Origin: Cladorhizidae sp. MBARI D1340-BT2
Taxonomy: Eukaryota; Porifera; Demospongiae; Poecilosclerida; Cladorhizidae
NCBI GenBank assembly: GCA_028752905.1
Contig: JAQNBH010000252.1
Location: 806,001-870,000 of the forward strand
Length of the DNA: 64,000 nucleotides
Reading direction: 5' to 3'
Part shown: positions 32,601 to 46,596 of the stretch, in pieces
Layout: the number at the start of each line of letters is the position of its first letter
Numbering within the stretch: position 1 is the stretch's first letter
The notes under the pieces: generated by a model
Told to the model about the DNA's origin: nothing
Database searches by the model: none
What the model saw: only the letters and a program-made list of their open reading frames with translations
Made by a program: the position numbers and the translations under genes

Positions 32601-34792
32601 CCTTCTAATTATCTGTCTTTCGTACGTGCCAAAATTTTGAGTACTCTAAGTATTAGCAAGTTATGGTGATTTGAAGTGGTAAGGTTTGCGATCTTTCCTG
32701 GCGTTTTCCAGTTGCCAAAGCGGTGGCCTGCCAGTGAAAAACCACTACATTTATTGATAATCTGTTGACATGTTGCAGATAAGGGCCTTCTCTATCAGTT
32801 GACAAAATCTGGGACTTTGGTCTTGTTAATTAGGGCAGTTATGAATTGTACTCTTACTTGATGCTAAACATGTTAGCTTCGTAGATTATCCACACTTCAC
32901 TGAATAGACTTGATGTATAGCTATTAAGATAGGACTCTCTAAGTGCTCTCTCTTGATACCAAACATCCATATATTCTGCACACTTCACTGTAATGGACTT
33001 GCAAGATAGGTATCTCTCAGTGTTCTCTATCTTGAGCTAAACATGTTAGCTTCATAGATTCTCCACACTTCACTGAATAGACTTGATATATAGCTCTAAA
33101 GGTAGGCCTCTCTCTGTTCTCTCTCTTGATACCAAACATCCGTATATTCTGCATACATAGAATCACAAGATAGGTTTCTCTATGTGTTCTCTATCTTGAT
33201 GCTAAACAGGTTAGCTTCATAGATTCTCCACACTTCACTGTATAAACTTGATATATAGCTATTAAGATAGGTCTCTCCCTGTGCTCTCTGTTGATATCAA
33301 ACATCCATAATATTCTGCAAACTTCACTGTAATGGACTTGATATGATTCGAATGATAGGTTTCATTATGTGTTCTCTATCTTGATATTTGCCCTAATTTG
33401 GTCTATATGTTTCTCATTTTCCCCCCAAAAATCTTGTTATTTTGCCGTAAAGCTCATAACTTTTCTACACTTTACCCCAAAAAGATCATTTTTATATCAC
33501 CGGATAGCCCTTCTAATTATCTGTCTTTTGTACGTGCCAAAATTTTGAGTACTCTAAGTATTAGCAAGTTATGGTGATTTGAAGTGGTAAGGTTTGCGAT
33601 CTTTCCTGGCGTTTTCCAGTTGCCAAAGCGGTGGCCTGCCAGTGAAAAACCACTACATTTATTGATAATCTGTTGACATGTTGCAGATAAGGGCCTTCTC
33701 TATCAGTTGACAAAATCTGGGACTTTGGTCTTGTTAATTAGGGCAGTTATGAATTGTACTCTTACTTGATGCTAAACATGTTAGCTTCGTAGATTATCCA
33801 CACTTCACTGAATAGACTTGATGTATAGCTATTAAGATAGGACTCTCTAAGTGCTCTCTCTTGATACCAAACATCCATATATTCTGCACACTTCACTGTA
33901 ATGGACTTGCAAGATAGGTATCTCTCAGTGTTCTCTATCTTGAGCTAAACATGTTAGCTTCATAGATTCTCCACACTTCACTGAATAGACTTGATATATA
34001 GCTCTAAAGGTAGGCCTCTCTCTGTTCTCTCTCTTGATACCAAACATCCGTATATTCTGCATACATAGAATCACAAGATAGGTTTCTCTATGTGTTCTCT
34101 ATCTTGATGCTAAACAGGTTAGCTTCATAGATTCTCCACACTTCACTGTATAAACTTGATATATAGCTATTAAGATAGGTCTCTCCCTGTGCTCTCTGTT
34201 GATATCAAACATCCATAATATTCTGCAAACTTCACTGTAATGGACTTGATATGATTCGAATGATAGGTTTCATTATGTGTTCTCTATCTTGATATTTGCC
34301 CTAATTTGGTCTATATGTTTCTCATTTTCCCCCCAAAAATCTTGTTATTTTGCCGTAAAGCTCATAACTTTTCTACACTTTACCCCAAAAAGATCATTTT
34401 TATATCACCGGATAGCCCTTCTAATTATCTGTCTTTTGTACGTGCCAAAATTTTGAGTACTCTAAGTATTAGCAAGTTATGGTGATTTGAAGTGGTAAGG
34501 TTTGCGATCTTTCCTGGCGTTTTCCAGTTGCCAAAGCGGTGGCCTGCCAGTGAAAAACCACTACATTTATTGATAATCTGTTGACATGTTGCAGATAAGG
34601 GCCTTCTCTATCAGTTGACAAAATCTGGGACTTTGGTCTTGTTAATTAGGGCAGTTATGAATTGTACTCTTACTTGATGCTAAACATGTTAGCTTCGTAG
34701 ATTATCCACACTTCACTGAATAGACTTGATGTATAGCTATTAAGATAGGACTCTCTAAGTGCTCTCTCTTGATACCAAACATCCATATATTC
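26622..34792. repeat. Units 30-38 of the array
   Basis: All 908 bp except unit 30 (907; deletion in AGCCCTTTAATTATC). Unit 30 also has AATAGAGTTG and CTAAATAGG. Units 32 and 35 have GAATATAC in B1. Unit 32 has C5A4 in the second run. Unit 34 has TTTTACAG and AATTAGAGC. Unit 36 has C5A6 and TTTCGTACG. Units 37 and 38 are standard. Confidence 0.9.
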
Positions 34793-37700
34793 TGCACACT
34801 TCACTGTAATGGACTTGCAAGATAGGTATCTCTCAGTGTTCTCTATCTTGAGCTAAACATGTTAGCTTCATAGATTCTCCACACTTCACTGAATAGACTT
34901 GATATATAGCTCTAAAGGTAGGCCTCTCTCTGTTCTCTCTCTTGATACCAAACATCCGTATATTCTGCATACATAGAATCACAAGATAGGTTTCTCTATG
35001 TGTTCTCTATCTTGATGCTAAACAGGTTAGCTTCATAGATTCTCCACACTTCACTGTATAAACTTGATATACAGCTATTAAGATAGGTCTCTCCCTGTGC
35101 TCTCTGTTGATATCAAACATCCATAATATTCTGCACACTTCACTGTAATGGACTTGATATGATTCGAATGATAGGTTTCATTATGTGTTCTCTATCTTGA
35201 TATTTGCCCTAATTTGGTCTATATGTTTCTCATTTTCCCCCCCAAAATCTTGTTATTTTGCCGTAAAGCTCATAACTTTTCTACACTTTACCCAAAAAAG
35301 ATCATTTTTATATCACCGGATAGCCCTTCTAATTATCTGTCTTTTGTACGTGCCAAAATTTTGAGTACTCTAAGTATTAGCAAGTTATGGTGATTTGAAG
35401 TGGTAAGGTTTGCGATCTTTCCTGGCGTTTTCCAGTTGCCAAAGCGGTGGCCTGCCAGTGAAAAACCACTACATTTATTGATAATCTGTTGACTTGTTGC
35501 AGATAAGGGCCTTCTCTATCAGTTGACAAAATCTGGGACTTTGGTCTTGTTAATTAGGGCAGTTATGAATTGTACTCTTACTTGATGCTAAACATGTTAG
35601 CTTCGTAGATTATCCACACTTCACTGAATAGACTTGATGTATAGCTATTAAGATAGGACTCTCTAAGTGCTCTCTCTTGATACCAAACATCCATATATTC
35701 TGCACACTTCACTGTAATGGACTTGCAAGATAGGTATCTCTCAGTGTTCTCTATCTTGAGCTAAACATGTTAGCTTCATAGATTCTCCACACTTCACTGA
35801 ATAGACTTGATATATAGCTCTAAAGGTAGGCCTCTCTCTGTTCTCTCTCTTGATACCAAACATCCGTATATTCTGCATACATAGAATCACAAGATAGGTT
35901 TCTCTATGTGTTCTCTATCTTGATGCTAAACAGGTTAGCTTCATAGATTCTCCACACTTCACTGTATAAACTTGATATACAGCTATTAAGATAGGTCTCT
36001 CCCTGTGCTCTCTGTTGATATCAAACATCCATAATATTCTGCACACTTCACTGTAATGGACTTGATATGATTCGAATGATAGGTTTCATTATGTGTTCTC
36101 TATCTTGATATTTGCCCTAATTTGGTCTATATGTTTCTCATTTTCCCCCCCAAAATCTTGTTATTTTGCCGTAATGCTCATAACTTTTCTACACTTTACC
36201 CAAAAAAGATAATTTTTATATCACCGGATAGCCCTTCTAATTATCTGTCTTTTGTACGTGCCAAAATTTTGAGTACTCTAAGTATTAGCAAGTTATGGTG
36301 ATTTGAAGTGGTAAGGTTTGCGATCTTTCCTGGCGTTTTCCAGTTGCCAAAGCGGTGGCCTGCCAGTGAAAAACCACTACATTTATTGATAATCTGTTGA
36401 CATGTTGCAGATAAGGGCCTTCTCTATCAGTTGACAAAATCTGGGACTTTGGTCTTGTTAATTAGGGCAGTTATGAATTGTACTCTTACTTGATGCTAAA
36501 CATGTTAGCTTCGTAGATTATCCACACTTCACTGAATAGACTTGATGTATAGCTATTAAGATAGGACTCTCTAAGTGCTCTCTCTTGATACCAAACATCC
36601 ATATATTCTGCACACTTCACTGTAATGGACTTGCAAGATAGGTATCTCTCAGTGTTCTCTATCTTGAGCTAAACATGTTAGCTTCATAGATTCTCCACAC
36701 TTCACTGAATAGACTTGATATATAGCTCTAAAGGTAGGCCTCTCTCTGTTCTCTCTCTTGATACCAAACATCCGTATATTCTGCATACATAGAATCACAA
36801 GATAGGTTTCTCTATGTGTTCTCTATCTTGATGCTAAACAGGTTAGCTTCATAGATTCTCCACACTTCACTGTATAAACTTGATATATAGCTATTAAGAT
36901 AGGTCTCTCCCTGTGCTCTCTGTTGATATCAAACATCCATAATATTCTGCAAACTTCACTGTAATGGACTTGATATGATTCGAATGATAGGTTTCATTAT
37001 GTGTTCTCTATCTTGATATTTGCCCTAATTTGGTCTATATGTTTCTCATTTTCCCCCCAAAAATCTTGTTATTTTGCCGTAAAGCTCATAACTTTTCTAC
37101 ACTTTACCCCAAAAAGATCATTTTTATATCACCGGATAGCCCTTCTAATTATCTGTCTTTTGTACGTGCCAAAATTTTGAGTACTCTAAGTATTAGCAAG
37201 TTATGGTGATTTGAAGTGGTAAGGTTTGCGATCTTTCCTGGCGTTTTCCAGTTGCCAAAGCGGTGGCCTGCCAGTGAAAAACCACTACATTTATTGATAA
37301 TCTGTTGACATGTTGCAGATAAGGGCCTTCTCTATCAGTTGACAAAATCTGGGACTTTGGTCTTGTTAATTAGGGCAGTTATGAATTGTACTCTTACTTG
37401 ATGCTAAACATGTTAGCTTCGTAGATTATCCACACTTCACTGAATAGACTTGATGTATAGCTATTAAGATAGGACTCTCTAAGTGCTCTCTCTTGATACC
37501 AAACATCCATATATTCTGCACACTTCACTGTAATGGACTTGCAAGATAGGTATCTCTCAGTGTTCTCTATCTTGAGCTAAACATGTTAGCTTCATAGATT
37601 CTCCACACTTCACTGAATAGACTTGATATATAGCTCTAAAGGTAGGCCTCTCTCTGTTCTCTCTCTTGATACCAAACATCCGTATATTCTGCATACATAG

Positions 37701-40700
37701 AATCACAAGATAGGTTTCTCTATGTGTTCTCTATCTTGATGCTAAACAGGTTAGCTTCATAGATTCTCCACACTTCACTGTATAAACTTGATATACAGCT
37801 ATTAAGATAGGTCTCTCCCTGTGCTCTCTGTTGATATCAAACATCCATAATATTCTGCAAACTTCACTGTAATGGACTTGATATGATTCGAATGATAGGT
37901 TTCATTATGTGTTCTCTATCTTGATATTTGCCCTAATTTGGTCTATATGTTTCTCATTTCCCCCCCAAAAATCTTGTTATTTTGCCGTAAAGCTCATAAC
38001 TTTTCTACACTTTACCCCAAAAAGATCATTTTTATATCACCGGATAGCCCTTCTAATTATCTGTCTTTTGTACGTGCCAAAATTTTGAGTACTCTAAGTA
38101 TTAGCAAGTTATGGTGATTTGAAGTGGTAAGGTTTGCGATCTTTCCTGGCGTTTTCCAGTTGCCAAAGCGGTGGCCTGCCAGTGAAAAACCACTACATTT
38201 ATTGATAATCTGTTGACATGTTGCAGATAAGGGCCTTCTCTATCAGTTGACAAAATCTGGGACTTTGGTCTTGTTAATTAGGGCAGTTATGAATTGTACT
38301 CTTACTTGATGCTAAACATGTTAGCTTCGTAGATTATCCACACTTCACTGAATAGACTTGATGTATAGCTATTAAGATAGGACTCTCTAAGTGCTCTCTC
38401 TTGATACCAAACATCCATATATTCTGCACACTTCACTGTAATGGACTTGCAAGATAGGTATCTCTCAGTGTTCTCTATCTTGAGCTAAACATGTTAGCTT
38501 CATAGATTCTCCAGACTTCACTGAATAGACTTGATATATAGCTCTAAAGGTAGGCCTCTCTCTGTTCTCTCTCTTGATACCAAACATCCGTATATTCTGC
38601 ATACATAGAATCACAAGATAGGTTTCTCTATGTGTTCTCTATCTTGATGCTAAACAGGTTAGCTTCATAGATTCTCCACACTTCACTGTATAAACTTGAT
38701 ATATAGCTATTAAGATAGGTCTCTCCCTGTGCTCTCTGTTGATATCAAACATCCATAATATTCTGCAAACTTCACTGTAATGGACTTGATATGATTCGAA
38801 TGATAGGTTTCATTATGTGTTCTCTATCTTGATATTTGCCCTAATTTGGTCTATATGTTTCTCATTTTCCCCCCAAAAATCTTGTTATTTTGCCGTAAAG
38901 CTCATAACTTTTCTACACTTTACCCCAAAAAGATCATTTTTATATCACCGGATAGCCCTTCTAATTATCTGTCTTTTGTACGTGCCAAAATTTTGAGTAC
39001 TCTAAGTATTAGCAAGTTATGGTGATTTGAAGTGGTAAGGTTTGCGATCTTTCCTGGCGTTTTCCAGTTGCCAAAGCGGTGGCCTGCCAGTGAAAAACCA
39101 CTACATTTATTGATAATCTGTTGACATGTTGCAGATAAGGGCCTTCTCTATCAGTTGACAAAATCTGGGACTTTGGTCTTGTTAATTAGGGCAGTTATGA
39201 ATTGTACTCTTACTTGATGCTAAACATGTTAGCTTCGTAGATTATCCACACTTCACTGAATAGACTTGATGTATAGCTATTAAGATAGGACTCTCTAAGT
39301 GCTCTCTCTTGATACCAAACATCCATATATTCTGCACACTTCACTGTAATGGACTTGCAAGATAGGTATCTCTCAGTGTTCTCTATCTTGAGCTAAACAT
39401 GTTAGCTTCATAGATTCTCCACACTTCACTGAATAGACTTGATATATAGCTCTAAAGGTAGGCCTCTCTCTGTTCTCTCTCTTGATACCAAACATCCGTA
39501 TATTCTGCATACATAGAATCACAAGATAGGTTTCTCTATGTGTTCTCTATCTTGATGCTAAACAGGTTAGCTTCATAGATTCTCCACACTTCACTGTATA
39601 AACTTGATATACAGCTATTAAGATAGGTCTCTCCCTGTGCTCTCTGTTGATATCAAACATCCATAATATTCTGCAAACTTCACTGTAATGGACTTGATAT
39701 GATTCGAATGATAGGTTTCATTATGTGTTCTCTATCTTGATATTTGCCCTAATTTGGTCTATATGTTTCTCATTTTCCCCCCAAAAATCTTGTTATTTTG
39801 CCGTAAAGCTCATAACTTTTCTACACTTTACCCCAAAAAGATCATTTTTATATCACCGGATAGCCCTTCTAATTATCTGTCTTTTGTACGTGCCAAAATT
39901 TTGAGTACTCTAAGTATTAGCAAGTTATGGTGATTTGAAGTGGTAAGGTTTGCGATCTTTCCTGGCGTTTTCCAGTTGCCAAAGCGGTGGCCTGCCAGTG
40001 AAAAACCACTACATTTATTGATAATCTGTTGACATGTTGCAGATAAGGGCCTTCTCTATCAGTTGACAAAATCTGGGACTTTGGTCTTGTTAATTAGGGC
40101 AGTTATGAATTGTACTCTTACTTGATGCTAAACATGTTAGCTTCGTAGATTATCCACACTTCACTGAATAGACTTGATGTATAGCTATTAAGATAGGACT
40201 CTCTAAGTGCTCTCTCTTGATACCAAACATCCATATATTCTGCACACTTCACTGTAATGGACTTGCAAGATAGGTATCTCTCAGTGTTCTCTATCTTGAG
40301 CTAAACATGTTAGCTTCATAGATTCTCCACACTTCACTGAATAGACTTGATATATAGCTCTAAAGGTAGGCCTCTCTCTGTTCTCTCTCTTGATACCAAA
40401 CATCCGTATATTCTGCATACATAGAATCACAAGATAGGTTTCTCTATGTGTTCTCTATCTTGATGCTAAACAGGTTAGCTTCATAGATTCTCCACACTTC
40501 ACTGTATAAACTTGATATATAGCTATTAAGATAGGTCTCTCCCTGTGCTCTCTGTTGATATCAAACATCCATAATATTCTGCAAACTTCACTGTAATGGA
40601 CTTGATATGATTCGAATGATAGGTTTCATTATGTGTTCTCTATCTTGATATTTGCCCTAATTTGGTCTATATGTTTCTCATTTTCCCCCCAAAAATCTTG

Positions 40701-42056
40701 TTATTTTGCCGTAAAGCTCATAACTTTTCTACACTTTACCCCAAAAAGATCATTTTTATATCACCGGATAGCCCTTCTAATTATCTGTCTTTTGTACGTG
40801 CCAAAATTTTGAGTACTCTAAGTATTAGCAAGTTATGGTGATTTGAAGTGGTAAGGTTTGCGATCTTTCCTGGCGTTTTCCAGTTGCCAAAGCGGTGGCC
40901 TGCCAGTGAAAAACCACTACATTTATTGATAATCTGTTGACATGTTGCAGATAAGGGCCTTCTCTATCAGTTGACAAAATCTGGGACTTTGGTCTTGTTA
41001 ATTAGGGCAGTTATGAATTGTACTCTTACTTGATGCTAAACATGTTAGCTTCGTAGATTATCCACACTTCACTGAATAGACTTGATGTATAGCTATTAAG
41101 ATAGGACTCTCTAAGTGCTCTCTCTTGATACCAAACATCCATATATTCTGCACACTTCACTGTAATGGACTTGCAAGATAGGTATCTCTCAGTGTTCTCT
41201 ATCTTGAGCTAAACATGTTAGCTTCATAGATTCTCCACACTTCACTGAATAGACTTGATATATAGCTCTAAAGGTAGGCCTCTCTCTGTTCTCTCTCTTG
41301 ATACCAAACATCCGTATATTCTGCATACATAGAATCACAAGATAGGTTTCTCTATGTGTTCTCTATCTTGATGCTAAACAGGTTAGCTTCATAGATTCTC
41401 CACACTTCACTGTATAAACTTGATATATAGCTATTAAGATAGGTCTCTCCCTGTGCTCTCTGTTGATATCAAACATCCATAATATTCTGCAAACTTCACT
41501 GTAATGGACTTGATATGATTCGAATGATAGGTTTCATTATGTGTTCTCTATCTTGATATTTGCCCTAATTTGGTCTATATGTTTCTCATTTTCCCCCCAA
41601 AAATCTTGTTATTTTGCCGTAAAGCTCATAACTTTTCTACACTTTACCCCAAAAAGATCATTTTTATATCACCGGATAGCCCTTCTAATTATCTGTCTTT
41701 TGTACGTGCCAAAATTTTGAGTACTCTAAGTATTAGCAAGTTATGGTGATTTGAAGTGGTAAGGTTTGCGATCTTTCCTGGCGTTTTCCAGTTGCCAAAG
41801 CGGTGGCCTGCCAGTGAAAAACCACTACATTTATTGATAATCTGTTGACATGTTGCAGATAAGGGCCTTCTCTATCAGTTGACAAAATCTGGGACTTTGG
41901 TCTTGTTAATTAGGGCAGTTATGAATTGTACTCTTACTTGATGCTAAACATGTTAGCTTCGTAGATTATCCACACTTCACTGAATAGACTTGATGTATAG
42001 CTATTAAGATAGGACTCTCTAAGTGCTCTCTCTTGATACCAAACATCCATATATTC
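34793..42056. repeat. Units 39-46 of the array
   Basis: Eight 908-bp units. Unit 39 (34793) has C7A4, GCACACTT and GACTTGTTGC; unit 40 (35701) has C7A4, GTAATGCTC and CCCAAAAAAGATAA. They resemble the P and Q types further right. Unit 42 has T3C7A5. Unit 43 has TCCAGACTTC in B1. Units 41, 45 and 46 are standard C type. Confidence 0.9.
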
Positions 42057-45000
42057 TGCACACTTCACTGTAATGGACTTGCAAGATAGGTATCTCTCAG
42101 TGTTCTCTATCTTGAGCTAAACATGTTAGCTTCATAGATTCTCCACACTTCACTGAATAGACTTGATATATAGCTCTAAAGGTAGGCCTCTCTCTGTTCT
42201 CTCTCTTGATACCAAACATCCGTATATTCTGCATACATAGAATCACAAGATAGGTTTCTCTATGTGTTCTCTATCTTGATGCTAAACAGGTTAGCTTCAT
42301 AGATTCTCCACACTTCACTGTATAAACTTGATATACAGCTATTAAGATAGGTCTCTCCCTGTGCTCTCTGTTGATATCAAACATCCATAATATTCTGCAC
42401 ACTTCACTGTAATGGACTTGATATGATTCGAATGATAGGTTTCATTATGTGTTCTCTATCTTGATATTTGCCCTAATTTGGTCTATATGTTTCTCATTTT
42501 CCCCCCCAAAATCTTGTTATTTTGCCGTAAAGCTCATAACTTTTCTACACTTTACCCAAAAAAGATAATTTTTATATCACCGGATAGCCCTTCTAATTAT
42601 CTGTCTTTTGTACGTGCCAAAATTTTGAGTACTCTAAGTATTAGCAAGTTATGGTGATTTGAAGTGGTAAGGTTTGCGATCTTTCCTGGCGTTTTCCAGT
42701 TGCCAAAGCGGTGGCCTGCCAGTGAAAAACCACTACATTTATTGATAATCTGTTGACTTGTTGCAGATAAGGGCCTTCTCTATCAGTTGACAAAATCTGG
42801 GACTTTGGTCTTGTTAATTAGGGCAGTTATGAATTGTACTCTTACTTGATGCTAAACATGTTAGCTTCGTAGATTATCCACACTTCACTGAATAGACTTG
42901 ATGTATAGCTATTAAGATAGGACTCTCTAAGTGCTCTCTCTTGATACCAAACATCCATATATTCTGCACACTTCACTGTAATGGACTTGCAAGATAGGTA
43001 TCTCTCAGTGTTCTCTATCTTGAGCTAAACATGTTAGCTTCATAGATTCTCCACACTTCACTGAATAGACTTGATATATAGCTCTAAAGGTAGGCCTCTC
43101 TCTGTTCTCTCTCTTGATACCAAACATCCGTATATTCTGCATACATAGAATCACAAGATAGGTTTCTCTATGTGTTCTCTATCTTGATGCTAAACAGGTT
43201 AGCTTCATAGATTCTCCACACTTCACTGTATAAACTTGATATACAGCTATTAAGATAGGTCTCTCCCTGTGCTCTCTGTTGATATCAAACATCCATAATA
43301 TTCTGCACACTTCACTGTAATGGACTTGATATGATTCGAATGATAGGTTTCATTATGTGTTCTCTATCTTGATATTTGCCCTAATTTGGTCTATATGTTT
43401 CTCATTTTCCCCCCAAAAATCTTGTTATTTTGCCGTAATGCTCATAACTTTTCTACACTTTACCCAAAAAAGATAATTTTTATATCACCGGATAGCCCTT
43501 CTAATTATCTGTCTTTTGTACGTGCCAAAATTTTGAGTACTCTAAGTATTAGCAAGTTATGGTGATTTGAAGTGGTAAGGTTTGCGATCTTTCCTGGCGT
43601 TTTACAGTTGCCAAAGCGGTGGCCTGCCAGTGAAAAACCACTACATTTATTGATAATCTGTTGACATGTTGCAGATAAGGGCCTTCTCTATCAGTTGACA
43701 AAATCTGGGACTTTGGTCTTGTTAATTAGGGCAGTTATGAATTGTACTCTTACTTGATGCTAAACATGTTAGCTTCGTAGATTATCCACACTTCACTGAA
43801 TAGACTTGATGTATAGCTATTAAGATAGGACTCTCTAAGTGCTCTCTCTTGATACCAAACATCCATATATTCTGCACACTTCACTGTAATGGACTTGCAA
43901 GATAGGTATCTCTCAGTGTTCTCTATCTTGAGCTAAACATGTTAGCTTCATAGATTCTCCACACTTCACTGAATATACTTGATATATAGCTCTAAAGGTA
44001 GGCCTCTCTCTGTTCTCTCTCTTGATACCAAACATCCGTATATTCTGCATACATAGAATCACAAGATAGGTTTCTCTATGTGTTCTCTATCTTGATGCTA
44101 AACAGGTTAGCTTCATAGATTCTCCACACTTCACTGTATAAACTTGATATACAGCTATTAAGATAGGTCTCTCCCTGTGCTCTCTGTTGATATCAAACAT
44201 CCATAATATTCTGCACACTTCACTGTAATGGACTTGATATGATTCGAATGATAGGTTTCATTATGTGTTCTCTATCTTGATATTTGCCCTAATTTGGTCT
44301 ATATGTTTCTCATTTTCCCCCCCAAAATCTTGTTATTTTGCCGTAAAGCTCATAACTTTTCTACACTTTACCCAAAAAAGATAATTTTTATATCACCGGA
44401 TAGCCCTTCTAATTATCTGTCTTTTGTACGTGCCAAAATTTTGAGTACTCTAAGTATTAGCAAGTTATGGTGATTTGAAGTGGTAAGGTTTGCGATCTTT
44501 CCTGGCGTTTTCCAGTTGCCAAAGCGGTGGCCTGCCAGTGAAAAACCACTACATTTATTGATAATCTGTTGACTTGTTGCAGATAAGGGCCTTCTCTATC
44601 AGTTGACAAAATCTGGGACTTTGGTCTTGTTAATTAGGGCAGTTATGAATTGTACTCTTACTTGATGCTAAACATGTTAGCTTCGTAGATTATCCACACT
44701 TCACTGAATAGACTTGATGTATAGCTATTAAGATAGGACTCTCTAAGTGCTCTCTCTTGATACCAAACATCCATATATTCTGCACACTTCACTGTAATGG
44801 ACTTGCAAGATAGGTATCTCTCAGTGTTCTCTATCTTGAGCTAAACATGTTAGCTTCATAGATTCTCCACACTTCACTGAATAGACTTGATATATAGCTC
44901 TAAAGGTAGGCCTCTCTCTGTTCTCTCTCTTGATACCAAACATCCGTATATTCTGCATACATAGAATCACAAGATAGGTTTCTCTATGTGTTCTCTATCT

Positions 45001-46596
45001 TGATGCTAAACAGGTTAGCTTCATAGATTCTCCACACTTCACTGTATAAACTTGATATATAGCTATTAAGATAGGTCTCTCCCTGTGCTCTCTGTTGATA
45101 TCAAACATCCATAATATTCTGCAAACTTCACTGTAATGGACTTGATATGATTCGAATGATAGGTTTCATTATGTGTTCTCTATCTTGATATTTGCCCTAA
45201 TTTGGTCTATATGTTTCTCATTTTCCCCCCAAAAATCTTGTTATTTTGCCGTAAAGCTCATAACTTTTCTACACTTTACCCCAAAAAGATCATTTTTATA
45301 TCACCGGATAGCCCTTCTAATTATCTGTCTTTTGTACGTGCCAAAATTTTGAGTACTCTAAGTATTAGCAAGTTATGGTGATTTGAAGTGGTAAGGTTTG
45401 CGATCTTTCCTGGCGTTTTCCAGTTGCCAAAGCGGTGGCCTGCCAGTGAAAAACCACTACATTTATTGATAATCTGTTGACATGTTGCAGATAAGGGCCT
45501 TCTCTATCAGTTGACAAAATCTGGGACTTTGGTCTTGTTAATTAGGGCAGTTATGAATTGTACTCTTACTTGATGCTAAACATGTTAGCTTCGTAGATTA
45601 TCCACACTTCACTGAATAGACTTGATGTATAGCTATTAAGATAGGACTCTCTAAGTGCTCTCTCTTGATACCAAACATCCATATATTCTGCACACTTCAC
45701 TGTAATGGACTTGCAAGATAGGTATCTCTCAGTGTTCTCTATCTTGAGCTAAACATGTTAGCTTCATAGATTCTCCACACTTCACTGAATAGACTTGATA
45801 TATAGCTCTAAAGGTAGGCCTCTCTCTGTTCTCTCTCTTGATACCAAACATCCGTATATTCTGCATACATAGAATCACAAGATAGGTTTCTCTATGTGTT
45901 CTCTATCTTGATGCTAAACAGGTTAGCTTCATAGATTCTCCACACTTCACTGTATAAACTTGATATATAGCTATTAAGATAGGTCTCTCCCTGTGCTCTC
46001 TGTTGATATCAAACATCCATAATATTCTGCAAACTTCACTGTAATGGACTTGATATGATTCGAATGATAGGTTTCATTATGTGTTCTCTATCTTGATATT
46101 TGCCCTAATTTGGTCTATATGTTTCTCATTTTCCCCCCAAAAATCTTGTTATTTTGCCGTAAAGCTCATAACTTTTCTACACTTTACCCCAAAAAGATCA
46201 TTTTTATATCACCGGATAGCCCTTCTAATTATCTGTCTTTTGTACGTGCCAAAATTTTGAGTACTCTAAGTATTAGCAAGTTATGGTGATTTGAAGTGGT
46301 AAGGTTTGCGATCTTTCCTGGCGTTTTCCAGTTGCCAAAGCGGTGGCCTGCCAGTGAAAAACCACTACATTTATTGATAATCTGTTGACATGTTGCAGAT
46401 AAGGGCCTTCTCTATCAGTTGACAAAATCTGGGACTTTGGTCTTGTTAATTAGGGCAGTTATGAATTGTACTCTTACTTGATGCTAAACATGTTAGCTTC
46501 GTAGATTATCCACACTTCACTGAATAGACTTGATGTATAGCTATTAAGATAGGACTCTCTAAGTGCTCTCTCTTGATACCAAACATCCATATATTC
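42057..46596. repeat. Second-level repeat, units 47-51 (types P-Q-R-C-C, 4540 bp)
   Basis: P: TATACAG, GCACACTT, C7A4, GATAA, GACTTGTTGC. Q: C6A5, GTAATGCTC, GATAA, TTTTACAG. R: GAATATAC in B1, C7A4, GATAA, GACTTGTTGC. C: TATATAG, GCAAACTT, C6A5, CCCCAAAAAGATC. The order P-Q-R-C returns in the next blocks. Confidence 0.85.
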